Positions 16,910 to 24,389 of a stretch of DNA of 64,000 nucleotides are shown here, piece by piece. The DNA is taken from contig NC_011901.1 in NCBI RefSeq assembly GCF_000021985.1, positions 1,984,001 through 2,048,000 of the forward strand. The letters are read 5' to 3'. The stretch's first letter is position 1. Each line of letters opens with the position of its first letter. A program made the position numbers and the translations under genes. This DNA comes from Thioalkalivibrio sulfidiphilus HL-EbGr7 (GTDB lineage: Bacteria > Pseudomonadota > Gammaproteobacteria > Ectothiorhodospirales > Ectothiorhodospiraceae). The notes under the pieces are model-generated. The model saw nothing but the letters and a program-made list of their open reading frames with translations. It searched no databases and was not told the DNA's origin.

Positions 16910-17671
16910 ATGGTCAATCCTCATCACTTCGCGCATTGGTATCCAACTGCGGCATACCTCTACGTTTTGTGGCTGGATGCGCTCGCGCTCGCTTGGGAAT
17001 ACCTGCGCAGGCATCCCGACTACCGGCTCGACTGGCTGCGCCGTCATCGCCGGCCGGAAGCGGCGCATCGCTGGGGATTGCGCCTGCTGGAAGACCCGGC
17101 CCTGGATGCGCGTGACGCTCATCCCGCTTGGCTGCCTGGTCATGCGGCCGTGGTGCAGCTCTACCCCGACGCCGATCCACCGCAGGACGCTACCGCCTTC
17201 GCGTTCTGGCGCATTCCCGGCCACAAGCACCTGCTCCACAACGGCAAAGGGCTGGCGCTGATCGCACGCAGCCCAGGCCGTTGTCTGCGCTTTGCGCTCG
17301 CGCCCGGCCTGGAAGACGGCATGGCTGTCGCCTATGCCCACCGCGGCGGCGCTGTCGCGCCTGCGGGCAACCAGCCGCCCGGCGAGGGCCTTGCTGTCGC
17401 CAAACCACGGCCAACCCCTGCCGCGCTGCTGGAGCTGCACACCTTGCAGGCGCTCGACGCGACCTTGGCGGGCGCGTCCTTGCGCGATGTGGGCGAAGGG
17501 TTGTTCGGTGCCGAGGCCGTGGCCGATTGGTACAGCGATGGCGGCCTGCGCTCCAAGGTGCGCCGCCTGGTGCGGCGCGGCGATGTGCTGATGCGCGGCG
17601 GCTATCGCCACCTAGCACAGCTTCCGCCGCTTGAGAAGGGTCGTTTTGATGCGGACGCAAACCGGCCCTGA
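16910..17671 (+). CDS. DUF2285 / transcriptional regulator-domain protein
   Basis: The protein has 253 aa. The N-terminal part (HFAHWYPTAAYLYVLWLDAL, then WEYLRRHPDYRLDW) is the short regulator domain often placed before DUF2285. The C-terminal DUF2285 part runs from about residue 160 (LHTLQALDATLAGASLRDVG, then WYSDGGLRSKVRRLVRRGDV) and looks like a helix-turn-helix DNA-binding region. A strong ribosome site (AGGAGGAGGCGTC) precedes the ATG. It is a likely regulator of the replication or transfer block. Confidence 0.82.
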   Translation: MVNPHHFAHWYPTAAYLYVLWLDALALAWEYLRRHPDYRLDWLRRHRRPEAAHRWGLRLLEDPALDARDAHPAWLPGHAAVVQLYPDADPPQDATAFAFWRIPGHKHLLHNGKGLALIARSPGRCLRFALAPGLEDGMAVAYAHRGGAVAPAGNQPPGEGLAVAKPRPTPAALLELHTLQALDATLAGASLRDVGEGLFGAEAVADWYSDGGLRSKVRRLVRRGDVLMRGGYRHLAQLPPLEKGRFDADANRP

Positions 17672-17754
17672 TCGGAAACCCCTCGCTTCTTGAGACTGCC
17701 TCCATCCGGTCGCGCTGTGTGGCCGGGCGTTTTCAACCGATGGAGGTTCACACC

Positions 17755-18036
17755 ATGCGTCCCGCCCCCTTGCGGCCTGCCGCCACTGTCTCGACCGCTG
17801 CCGCGCAGCCCCAACGCTACCTCACCAACGACGAAGCCGCCGAGTACCTGCGCCTATCGCCGCGCACGCTGGAAAAGCAGCGCGTGATCGGCGGCGGCCC
17901 GCGCTTTCGCAAGTTCGGCCGGCGCGTCATGTACGCCGTGGCCGATCTCGACGCCTGGGCGGCCGACCGCAGTTTCGAGACGACTTCCGATCCCGAATAC
18001 GCCGAGCACCACTCGGCCGACAGCCGTGCGCGCTGA
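17755..18036 (+). CDS. MerR/AlpA-like helix-turn-helix protein
   Basis: The 93-aa product starts after TGGAGGTTCACACC. The HTH_17 domain (RYLTNDEAAEYLRLSPRTLE, then FRKFGRRVMYAVADLDAWAA) is that of excisionase-like and AlpA-like regulators. It sits immediately upstream of repA, 26 bases away, and is a standard member of this ICE backbone. A directionality factor for the integrase is possible, but its distance from int makes a regulator of repA equally likely. Confidence 0.85.
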   Translation: MRPAPLRPAATVSTAAAQPQRYLTNDEAAEYLRLSPRTLEKQRVIGGGPRFRKFGRRVMYAVADLDAWAADRSFETTSDPEYAEHHSADSRAR

Positions 18037-18062
18037 TCGGCGGCGCGCGGCAGGCCATCGCC

Positions 18063-18920
18063 ATGTCCAGCACCGCGCTGCCGTCCCGGCAGCGGCCGTT
18101 GCAGGAGCGCGAACAGCTCGACCTGTTCCGCGCCTTGCCCGGCGACATGGCGCCGCGCGACAGCCAGGATTTGATGGCCTACCCGTTCTTCTCGCTCGGC
18201 AAGTCCAAGCGGGTCAAACCCATCGACTTCCGCGCGGGCAACGTGACGATCCGCGTGGAAGGCACACAGGAGCACGGCATCGCCACGATTTGGGATGCGG
18301 ACGTGCTGATCTGGGCGGCCTCGCAGATCGTGGAGGCCAAGGACGCGGGCCTGCGTCCATCACGGCTGATGCGTGCCACACCTTACGAGATCCTGCGCTT
18401 CATCGGGCGCGGCAAGTCGCTGCGCGACTACCAGCGCCTCAAGGCTGCGCTCGACCGGCTGCAATCGACAACCGTGGCCACGTCCATCCGCGAGACGACC
18501 GGCCGGCGCCTGCACCGCTTCTCGTGGATCAACGAATGGAAGGAGCTGGCCGATGCCAGCGGCACGCCGCTAGGCATCGAGCTGATCCTGCCGGACTGGT
18601 TCTATGCCGGCGTGCTCGACGCCGCCCTGGTGCTGACCATCGACCCCGCGTATTTCCGGCTGACCGGCGGCATCGAGCGCTGGCTGTATCGGCTGGTGCG
18701 CAAGCACGGCGGCAAGCAAGAGCACGGCTGGCAGTTCGACTTCCGCTACCTGCACCAGAAGTCGGGCAGCACCGCGAAGCCCTACGACTTCGCCTGCGAC
18801 CTGCGCGCGCTGGTCGCGCGGCAGTCGCTGCCCGGCTACGTCCTGGGCGTCGAACGGATGCCGGACAACGGCATGGAGCTTCTGACATTCCGGCCCGTGC
18901 TGCATACGGCACGGGGATAA
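18063..18920 (+). CDS. repA: Replication initiator protein RepA
   Basis: This 285-aa protein of the plasmid replication initiator (RPA) family has RVKPIDFRAGNVTIRVEGTQ near the N-terminus, FIGRGKSLRDYQRLKAALDR in the middle, and WLYRLVRKHGGKQEHGWQFD plus DFACDLRALVARQSLPGYVL near the C-terminus, fitting winged-helix initiators. Three direct repeats and an AT-rich stretch follow directly downstream, as expected for its origin. It suggests that the excised circle can replicate, which supports stable maintenance with parA. Confidence 0.9.
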   Translation: MSSTALPSRQRPLQEREQLDLFRALPGDMAPRDSQDLMAYPFFSLGKSKRVKPIDFRAGNVTIRVEGTQEHGIATIWDADVLIWAASQIVEAKDAGLRPSRLMRATPYEILRFIGRGKSLRDYQRLKAALDRLQSTTVATSIRETTGRRLHRFSWINEWKELADASGTPLGIELILPDWFYAGVLDAALVLTIDPAYFRLTGGIERWLYRLVRKHGGKQEHGWQFDFRYLHQKSGSTAKPYDFACDLRALVARQSLPGYVLGVERMPDNGMELLTFRPVLHTARG

Positions 18921-19100
18921 CTCTGGGAAAGCCTGTGGATGGTGTCGTGCTATCAGGCGTGCCGGGTATCGTGCTATCAGGCGTGGGACTATCGTGCTAT
19001 CAGGCGTGCCGATCGGCCGCAAACCCGCGCCAGCACTGCGTTTTCTGGCCCTCTAACTTCCCTAACTTAATTTCTCTAACTTTTAGTAGGGAAACGCTGC
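18921..19100. other. Putative origin of replication with three iterons
   Basis: TCGTGCTATCAGGCGT occurs three times without mismatch, at 18945-18960, 18969-18984 and 18992-19007, spaced 24 and 23 bases apart, so roughly two helical turns. A TGTGGATGG word at 18935, close to a DnaA box, precedes them. An AT-rich stretch with three CTAACTT words (about 19054-19083) follows. The layout of DnaA-like site, iterons and AT-rich region beside repA matches an iteron-controlled origin. Confidence 0.75.
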
Positions 19101-19173
19101 TGCGGTGGACAACCACCACGCGGCCACAAACGCAGCAGCAAAAGCCCGGCTTTCCAACATGGAGGGCCAGGCC

Positions 19174-19812
19174 ATGATCGTCGCTCTGCTCAACCAGAAA
19201 GGCGGCGTGGGCAAGACCACGCTCGCCACGCACATCGCCGGCGAGCTGGCGATGCGCGGCCAGCACGTCGTTCTGCTGGACGCCGACCCGCAAGGTTCAT
19301 CGTTGGACTGGACGCAGCGCAGAAGCCAGCAAGGCTTGCCACGGCTGTTCAGTGCCGTGGGCCTCGCACGCGAAACGCTGCATCAGGAAGCGCCAGAACT
19401 CGCCAGGCGGGCCGATCACGTCGTCATCGACGGCCCGCCGCGTATCGCCGCCTTGGCGCGCTCCGCGCTGCTGGCGGCCGAGCGCGTGCTGATCCCGGTA
19501 CAGCCCAGTCCCTACGACTTGTGGGCCAGCGCCGAAATGGTCGCGTTGATCCGTGAAGCGCAGGTGTTTCGGCCTGCGCTTCGAGCGGCCTTCGTCATCA
19601 ACCGGCGCGTCAGTACCACCGTGATCGGGCGCGAAGCGCGCCAGGCGCTCGCCGAACAGCCGCTTCCTGCGCTGCGCGCGGAAGTGCATCAGCGCATCGT
19701 GTTCGCCGACAGCGTGGCCGCTGGCCGGCTTGCACGCGAGACGGCGCCGGACAGCGCCGCCGCACGGGAAATTACTGCGCTGGTGGACGAACTGCTGCGG
19801 TGGACGACATGA
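19174..19812 (+). CDS. parA: ParA-type partition ATPase
   Basis: This 212-aa Walker-type ATPase segregates plasmid-like DNA. The deviant Walker A motif is NQKGGVGKTTLATH (about 7-20), the Walker A' motif is VVLLDADPQGSS, and Walker B is VVIDGPPRIA. It lacks an N-terminal DNA-binding domain, so it is a small type Ib-like ParA. The start is the ATG after GGAGGGCCAGGCC; upstream in-frame codons give an unlikely extension. Its stop overlaps the next gene by ATGA. Confidence 0.93.
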   Translation: MIVALLNQKGGVGKTTLATHIAGELAMRGQHVVLLDADPQGSSLDWTQRRSQQGLPRLFSAVGLARETLHQEAPELARRADHVVIDGPPRIAALARSALLAAERVLIPVQPSPYDLWASAEMVALIREAQVFRPALRAAFVINRRVSTTVIGREARQALAEQPLPALRAEVHQRIVFADSVAAGRLARETAPDSAAAREITALVDELLRWTT

Positions 19813-20081
19813 CAGCGAAGCCGCCACCTCGCGCAAAGCGCGTTGGCATCGGCGCGCGTCCGCCTGCGAATCCGCACGCTGAAGCGTGGATTCGGCAAGG
19901 CGACGCCGATGCACTGGGCAAGGGCGACCTCTACACCGCCCGCCTCACCCTCGACATCACGCCCGCCATGCGGGCGCGCATCAAGGTATCGGCCTTCACG
20001 CAAGGCGTGACCGTGGCCGACCTGCTGCGCGGCCTGCTGGAGCGGGAGTTTCCCGAGAACCACGGGGAGAACACACCATGA
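19809..20081 (+). CDS. Small partner protein of ParA (ribbon-helix-helix-like)
   Basis: The 90-aa product has a basic, flexible N-terminus (MTAKPPPRAKRVGIGARPP) and a C-terminal part YTARLTLDITPAMRARIKVS followed by GVTVADLLRGLLE. That pattern of one strand and two helices is that of ribbon-helix-helix centromere-binding proteins such as ParG. Overlap with parA by ATGA supports a role as its DNA-binding partner. No family match is certain. Confidence 0.75.
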   Translation: MTAKPPPRAKRVGIGARPPANPHAEAWIRQGDADALGKGDLYTARLTLDITPAMRARIKVSAFTQGVTVADLLRGLLEREFPENHGENTP

Positions 20082-20611
20082 CCGCATCCGCTTCGCCTGC
20101 CGCCGTCGCGGCCAAGGCTGCGCTGGCTGCGCCTGTCGGCCAGCCCGCCAGCGCGCCGCTGACGCGCGTGGCGCTGGCCTACATCGAGGCCCGTTTCAAG
20201 CTCTACCTGCGCTTCGGTGAACCCGCGCGCACGCACCAGCTCGACCGCTGGCGGCGCAGCGCGGTATTCCTGCCGGGCGCGGTGTTCTGCCGTGTGCGCT
20301 GGCAGGCCAACGATTACGGCACCGTGCGCTGGCAGCTCATGGTGATGCAAGCCTGTACACCGCTGGACGACGCGCAGCGCATCCCCGGCGTACAGCCGGG
20401 CGCGCGCCTGCTGCTGCACGCCGAGGGCGACAGGCAAGTGCGCGCCGTGCTGGAACGCATCGACGCCATCGAGGCGCTGGGCATCTCGCCTGTCGCTGCC
20501 TCGCCCGCGTACTGGCGCACGCTCGCCAACCGGCTCGCAGCGCGCCTGCCGCTGCCCGAATACACCGCCGAGCGGCACGCCGCCTGGCTGGCCGGGAGGG
20601 CGCTGCCATGA
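20078..20611 (+). CDS. DUF2840 protein
   Basis: This 177-aa protein of the DUF2840 family is found between parA and traF in Tn4371-type elements. RVALAYIEARFKLYLRFGEP and QLDRWRRSAVFLPGAVFCRV are the recognisable blocks. No signal peptide or membrane helix is apparent. The start overlaps the previous stop by 4 bases, and its own stop overlaps traF, so the run parA to relaxase appears to be one translationally coupled unit. Function unknown. Confidence 0.83.
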   Translation: MTASASPAAVAAKAALAAPVGQPASAPLTRVALAYIEARFKLYLRFGEPARTHQLDRWRRSAVFLPGAVFCRVRWQANDYGTVRWQLMVMQACTPLDDAQRIPGVQPGARLLLHAEGDRQVRAVLERIDAIEALGISPVAASPAYWRTLANRLAARLPLPEYTAERHAAWLAGRALP

Positions 20612-21207
20612 CTGCCGTTTCCACTGGTGCCAACACCGCCGGAAAGGCGCCGCGTCCTCGTTCCCGCCTGCGCGCTCGCATCGTGCTTGCGGGCCTGTCC
20701 GCCTGCGGCCTCGCTGCGCTGGCCTGGGCGTCCTTCGTGCATCCGTTGCCGCGTCTGATCTACAACCCGTCCGACAGTGTGGCGGTCGGCTGGTATCGCG
20801 TCGATCCGCTGGGCCAAGGTGCCGGCTCGCTGCCACGTCCGTTATCCGTTGGCAACATCATCCTGACCACGTTGCCGCCAGATGCCGCCGCGCTGGCCGC
20901 GCAGCGCGGCTACCTGCCGGCGCGCGTGCCGTTGCTCAAGCGCGTGGGCGCCATCGCACCGCAGGAGGTGTGCATCACTGGCCGCATTGTCCGCATCGAC
21001 GGCGTGCCTTCGGCCGCCGCGCTGCCTGCTGATCGCTGGAGCCGGCCGCTGCCATCTTGGCAGCAATGCCGTCGCCTCGAACCCGGCGAACTATTCCTGC
21101 TCAGTACGACCAACCCGGCGTCGTTCGACAGCAGGTACTTCGGGCCGGTCAGCGCATCCGCCGTGATCGGCGTCGCGCATCCGGTCTGGCTGGAGTCTCG
21201 CCCATGA
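20608..21207 (+). CDS. traF: TraF-type signal peptidase (S26 family) for conjugation
   Basis: This 199-aa inner-membrane serine protease of the S26 family resembles RP4 TraF, which processes and cyclises the conjugative pilin TrbC. One N-terminal membrane helix (about 24-46) precedes the nucleophile region YNPSDSVAVGWY (Ser) and the lysine of LLKRVGA. The C-terminal TTNPASFDSRYFGPV is the conserved family box. Its likely substrate is TrbC at 38343. Overlapping starts and stops couple it with both neighbours. Confidence 0.9.
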   Translation: MTAVSTGANTAGKAPRPRSRLRARIVLAGLSACGLAALAWASFVHPLPRLIYNPSDSVAVGWYRVDPLGQGAGSLPRPLSVGNIILTTLPPDAAALAAQRGYLPARVPLLKRVGAIAPQEVCITGRIVRIDGVPSAAALPADRWSRPLPSWQQCRRLEPGELFLLSTTNPASFDSRYFGPVSASAVIGVAHPVWLESRP

Positions 21208-21647
21208 TGGCCGCCGATTCGCTGCACGTTGCCGTGCATCCCATCGTGCCATCGGACGTGCCGATCCGGTGGCTTTCCGCATGTCGTCGCGCGTGCAGTG
21301 CGAGCGCATCCGCGCCGCACTTCGCACTGCCTTCCCGTGTGCAGGCGTCTTGCCTCGAACGCGCCCGGCCTATGGCCGTCGCCGCGTTCGCCGGCGCGCT
21401 GGCTGCTCGCGCAGCAGCGCCGCCGGGCCGCCGCTGCCCAGAGCGCCAGCGAGGGGCAAAGGCGGAAGGCAAGACAAAAGGACGCGGCACCGGGCCGCGT
21501 CGAAAGCCAGTCTGCACGTGGGAGTGGCGCGGCACGCAGCGGCTTCGCCGCCGTGCCGCTTGTGGCGCGAAGCCCGCGCCAAGACAGGGCGGCCCGCGTG
21601 CTTCGCACGCCGGGGCACGCCCCAGCTTTCAGGGAGCGCAGCCATGA
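21204..21647 (+). CDS. Arginine/alanine-rich protein between traF and the relaxase
   Basis: The 147-aa reading frame starts at an ATG overlapping the traF stop and ends overlapping the relaxase start (ATGA at both ends). This gapless coupling is the main argument that it is translated. The sequence is low in complexity (RRACSASASAPHFALPS, AVAAFAGALAARAAAPPGRR) and very basic at the C-terminus. No domain is recognised. It could be an accessory DNA-binding protein for the relaxosome, or a coupling leader. Confidence 0.5.
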   Translation: MMAADSLHVAVHPIVPSDVPIRWLSACRRACSASASAPHFALPSRVQASCLERARPMAVAAFAGALAARAAAPPGRRCPERQRGAKAEGKTKGRGTGPRRKPVCTWEWRGTQRLRRRAACGAKPAPRQGGPRASHAGARPSFQGAQP

Positions 21648-23629
21648 GCGACCGCCGCGACGACGATTTCCGCGTGCGCCCCAGCTCCCCGAAGAACCGG
21701 GGCAAGAGCCAGGGGCAGAGCTTCGTTTCCAAGGTGCTCAAGCAGGCGGGCAAGGCCAGCAGCGGCAAGTCCACAGTGCGCCGTCCTGGCGCGGCGGGCG
21801 GCACCGGCCAACGGCCCGGCTCGCGCCTCGGGCGCGGCCATACGGCGGCGCGCTTCGCGGGCGCGAAGCTGACGCCCATGTCCCGGCGCGTGACCATCAA
21901 AACGCTGCTGGTGAATCACCAGCGGGCCAGCCCGCAGTCGCTCGCCAAGCACCTGCGCTACATCGAACGTGATGGCGTGGGCCGCGACGGCGAGCCGGGC
22001 CAAGCCTACGGGCCGCAGACCGACGCCGCCGACCTCGACGCCTTCAAGGAACGCTGCGCCGGCGACCGGCACCATTTTCGCTTCATCCTCTCGCCTGAGG
22101 ATGGCGCGGATCTGGAAGACCTGCGCACCTACACGCGGCACCTCATGGGGCGCATGGAGGCCGACCTGGGCACGGGCCTCGATTGGGTGGCCGTGAACCA
22201 CTGGAACACCGACAACCCGCACACGCACATCATCGTGCGCGGGCGCGATGACACCGGCAAAGACCTCATCATCGCGGGCGACTACATCGCCGATGGCTTC
22301 CGCCACCGCGCCGCCGAACTGGCGACCGAATGGCTGGGGCCGCGCACCGAGATGGAGATCCAGCAGACCTTGCAGCGCGAGGTGGAGCAAGAGCGGTGGA
22401 CGAGTCTGGATCGCACCTTGAAGCGCGAGGTCGGCGACGAGGGCCTGGTGCATGTCGAACGGCTCAACGAACCCCGGCTGCAACGCCAGCGCCTGCTGCT
22501 GATCGGCCGCCTGCAACGCTTGCAGCGCCTGGGCCTGGCCGACGAGACGCAGCCGGGCACCTGGGCCGTCCATGCTGATGCGGAAAAGACCTTGCGCGCC
22601 TTGGGCGAGCGCGGCGACATCATCCGAACCATGCTGCGGGCCATGCGCGGCGAGCCGCGCGAACTGGCGGTGTTCGAGCCGGGCGACGACGGCTGTACCC
22701 TCGTCGGCCGGGTGGCCGCCAAGGGGCTGGCCGACGAGTTGTACGACCGCGGCTATCTGGTCATCGACGGCGTGGACGGCAAGGCCCACTACGTCGGGCT
22801 CAACGCCGGTGACGAGCTGGCGAACTATCCCACCGGAGCCGTGGTGGAGGTACGCGGTTCCGCTGAGGTGCGGGCGGCCGACAGGAACATTGCCGCGCTG
22901 GCGAGCGATGGCCTGTACCACACCAACCATCACCTGGCGATCGAGCATGGCCGGGCCAAGCCCGGCCGCGACCCGCAGGAAGTCGTCGCGGCCCACGTCC
23001 GCCGGCTGGAGGCCCTACGCCGGGTTGGCATCGTTGAGCGCGTGGCCGAAGGGCTATGGAAGGTACCGGGCGACCTGCCCGAGCAGGGCCGGCGCTACGA
23101 CGCGCAGCGCCTGGGCGGCGTGGCCGTGGAGCTGAAATCGCACCTGCCCATCGAGCGACAGGCCCGCGTGATCGGGGCCACCTGGCTTGACCAGCAGTTG
23201 ATCGGCGGCGGCTCCGGCCTGGGCGACCTGGGCTTTGGTGGCGAGGCCAAGCAGGCGATGCAGCAGCGCGCCGACTTCCTGGCCGAACAGGGGCTGGCCG
23301 AGCGGCGCGGGCAGCGCGTGATCCTGGCGCGCAACCTGCTGGGCACGCTGCGCAATCGGGAACTGGCGCAGACCGCCAAGGACATTGCCGCCGAAACCGG
23401 CCTGGAGCATTGGCCGGTGGCCGACGGCCGGCGCGTGGCAGGCATCTACCGGCGCTCCGTCATGCTCGCCAGCGGGCGCTATGCGATGCTCGATGACGGC
23501 ATAGGCTTCTCGCTGGTGCCGTGGCGGCCGGTAATCGAGCCGCGGCTGGGGCAGCGGATCGCCGCGACGGTGCGCGGTGGCGGGGTCTCTTGGGAAGTTG
23601 GTCGGCAACGCGGACCGGCAATCGGCTGA
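21644..23629 (+). CDS. traI: DUF3363 relaxase (VirD2/TraI type)
   Basis: This 661-aa conjugative relaxase nicks the transfer origin and pilots the strand. After a basic, low-complexity leader (1-85) comes the relaxase domain: the putative tyrosine in KHLRYIERDG and the metal-binding HWNTDNPHTHIIVRG (HxH plus upstream His). The DUF3363 region fills the C-terminal two thirds. The start is the ATG after AGGGAGCGCAGCC; longer in-frame upstream options overlap the previous gene. The transfer origin was not located. It converges on kdpE with 25 bases between the stops. Confidence 0.9.
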   Translation: MSDRRDDDFRVRPSSPKNRGKSQGQSFVSKVLKQAGKASSGKSTVRRPGAAGGTGQRPGSRLGRGHTAARFAGAKLTPMSRRVTIKTLLVNHQRASPQSLAKHLRYIERDGVGRDGEPGQAYGPQTDAADLDAFKERCAGDRHHFRFILSPEDGADLEDLRTYTRHLMGRMEADLGTGLDWVAVNHWNTDNPHTHIIVRGRDDTGKDLIIAGDYIADGFRHRAAELATEWLGPRTEMEIQQTLQREVEQERWTSLDRTLKREVGDEGLVHVERLNEPRLQRQRLLLIGRLQRLQRLGLADETQPGTWAVHADAEKTLRALGERGDIIRTMLRAMRGEPRELAVFEPGDDGCTLVGRVAAKGLADELYDRGYLVIDGVDGKAHYVGLNAGDELANYPTGAVVEVRGSAEVRAADRNIAALASDGLYHTNHHLAIEHGRAKPGRDPQEVVAAHVRRLEALRRVGIVERVAEGLWKVPGDLPEQGRRYDAQRLGGVAVELKSHLPIERQARVIGATWLDQQLIGGGSGLGDLGFGGEAKQAMQQRADFLAEQGLAERRGQRVILARNLLGTLRNRELAQTAKDIAAETGLEHWPVADGRRVAGIYRRSVMLASGRYAMLDDGIGFSLVPWRPVIEPRLGQRIAATVRGGGVSWEVGRQRGPAIG

Positions 23630-23654
23630 CCATCTGCCTTGTATCCTGCTCCGT

Positions 23655-24389
23655 TCAAGCCGTTTGCCGTTCTTTCGCGATGAATCTCAGTCCGACCCCT
23701 GGTTCGGTCACGATGTAGCGGGGAGCTGAGGCATCGTCCCCAAGCTTGTTGCGCAACTTGCCCACAAGAATGCGCAAGTAGTGGGCATCCTCCTCGTGCG
23801 TCGGTCCCCATACCTCCCGCAAGATTTGCGTTTGGGTAATCAGCCGTCCAGGTTGACGGGCCAACAGGGACAGCAGAGAAAACTCTTTACGGCTCAGTGT
23901 GACGACTTGGCCGTGGACGGTCACTTCCCGTTGTGCCAGATCAATTCTGACAACCCCGTCGTCATAAACTGGATCTTCCTCCGCGCCCGATCCTAACGTT
24001 CGCAGGAATGCGCGGATACGCGCCATCAGTTCCTCGACACCAAACGGTTTGGTCACGTAGTCGTTGGCACCCGCATCCAGCAAGGCGACCTTCTCCTCTT
24101 CCCCGGAGCGCACTGTAAGCACAATGACTGGCACGCGCGACCATCGCCGAAGCTCCTTGAGCACTTCCTTCCCGTCCTTGTCGGGCAATCCCAGATCGAG
24201 AACGACGAGATCGGCCCCCTTGCTAGCCAGCAGCGTCAGTCCTTCCCGGCCCGTTCCCGCCAGCAGAGTCGCGTATCCCTGCGAGCGCAGGCTGATGTCG
24301 ATGAACTTGCGGATCTGCGGTTCGTCATCGACGACGAGAATTCTGGCGGCCGGAGCGCCCGAATTCGACTCACTAGGACGTCCCATCAT
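23655..24389 (-). CDS. kdpE: KdpE response regulator
   Basis: This 244-aa OmpR/PhoB-type regulator activates kdp transcription when phosphorylated by KdpD. The receiver domain (about 15-130) has the acidic pair VVDDEPQIRK, the phosphoacceptor in VVLDLGLPD, and K in YVTKPF. The winged-helix output domain (about 145-240) has SRKEFSLLSLLARQPGRLIT and HYLRILVGKLRNKLGD. The ATG lies inside the kdpD end (17-base overlap), so translation is coupled. Probable targets are the 11-bp tandem repeats at 32906-33072. Confidence 0.95.
   Translation of the reverse strand: MMGRPSESNSGAPAARILVVDDEPQIRKFIDISLRSQGYATLLAGTGREGLTLLASKGADLVVLDLGLPDKDGKEVLKELRRWSRVPVIVLTVRSGEEEKVALLDAGANDYVTKPFGVEELMARIRAFLRTLGSGAEEDPVYDDGVVRIDLAQREVTVHGQVVTLSRKEFSLLSLLARQPGRLITQTQILREVWGPTHEEDAHYLRILVGKLRNKLGDDASAPRYIVTEPGVGLRFIAKERQTA

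Noticed and set aside
18945-19007. Three regular repeats as a short CRISPR array
   Set aside because: Repeats are only 16 bases with 7-8-base gaps, no cas genes are near, and repA and AT-rich DNA flank them, so iterons fit.
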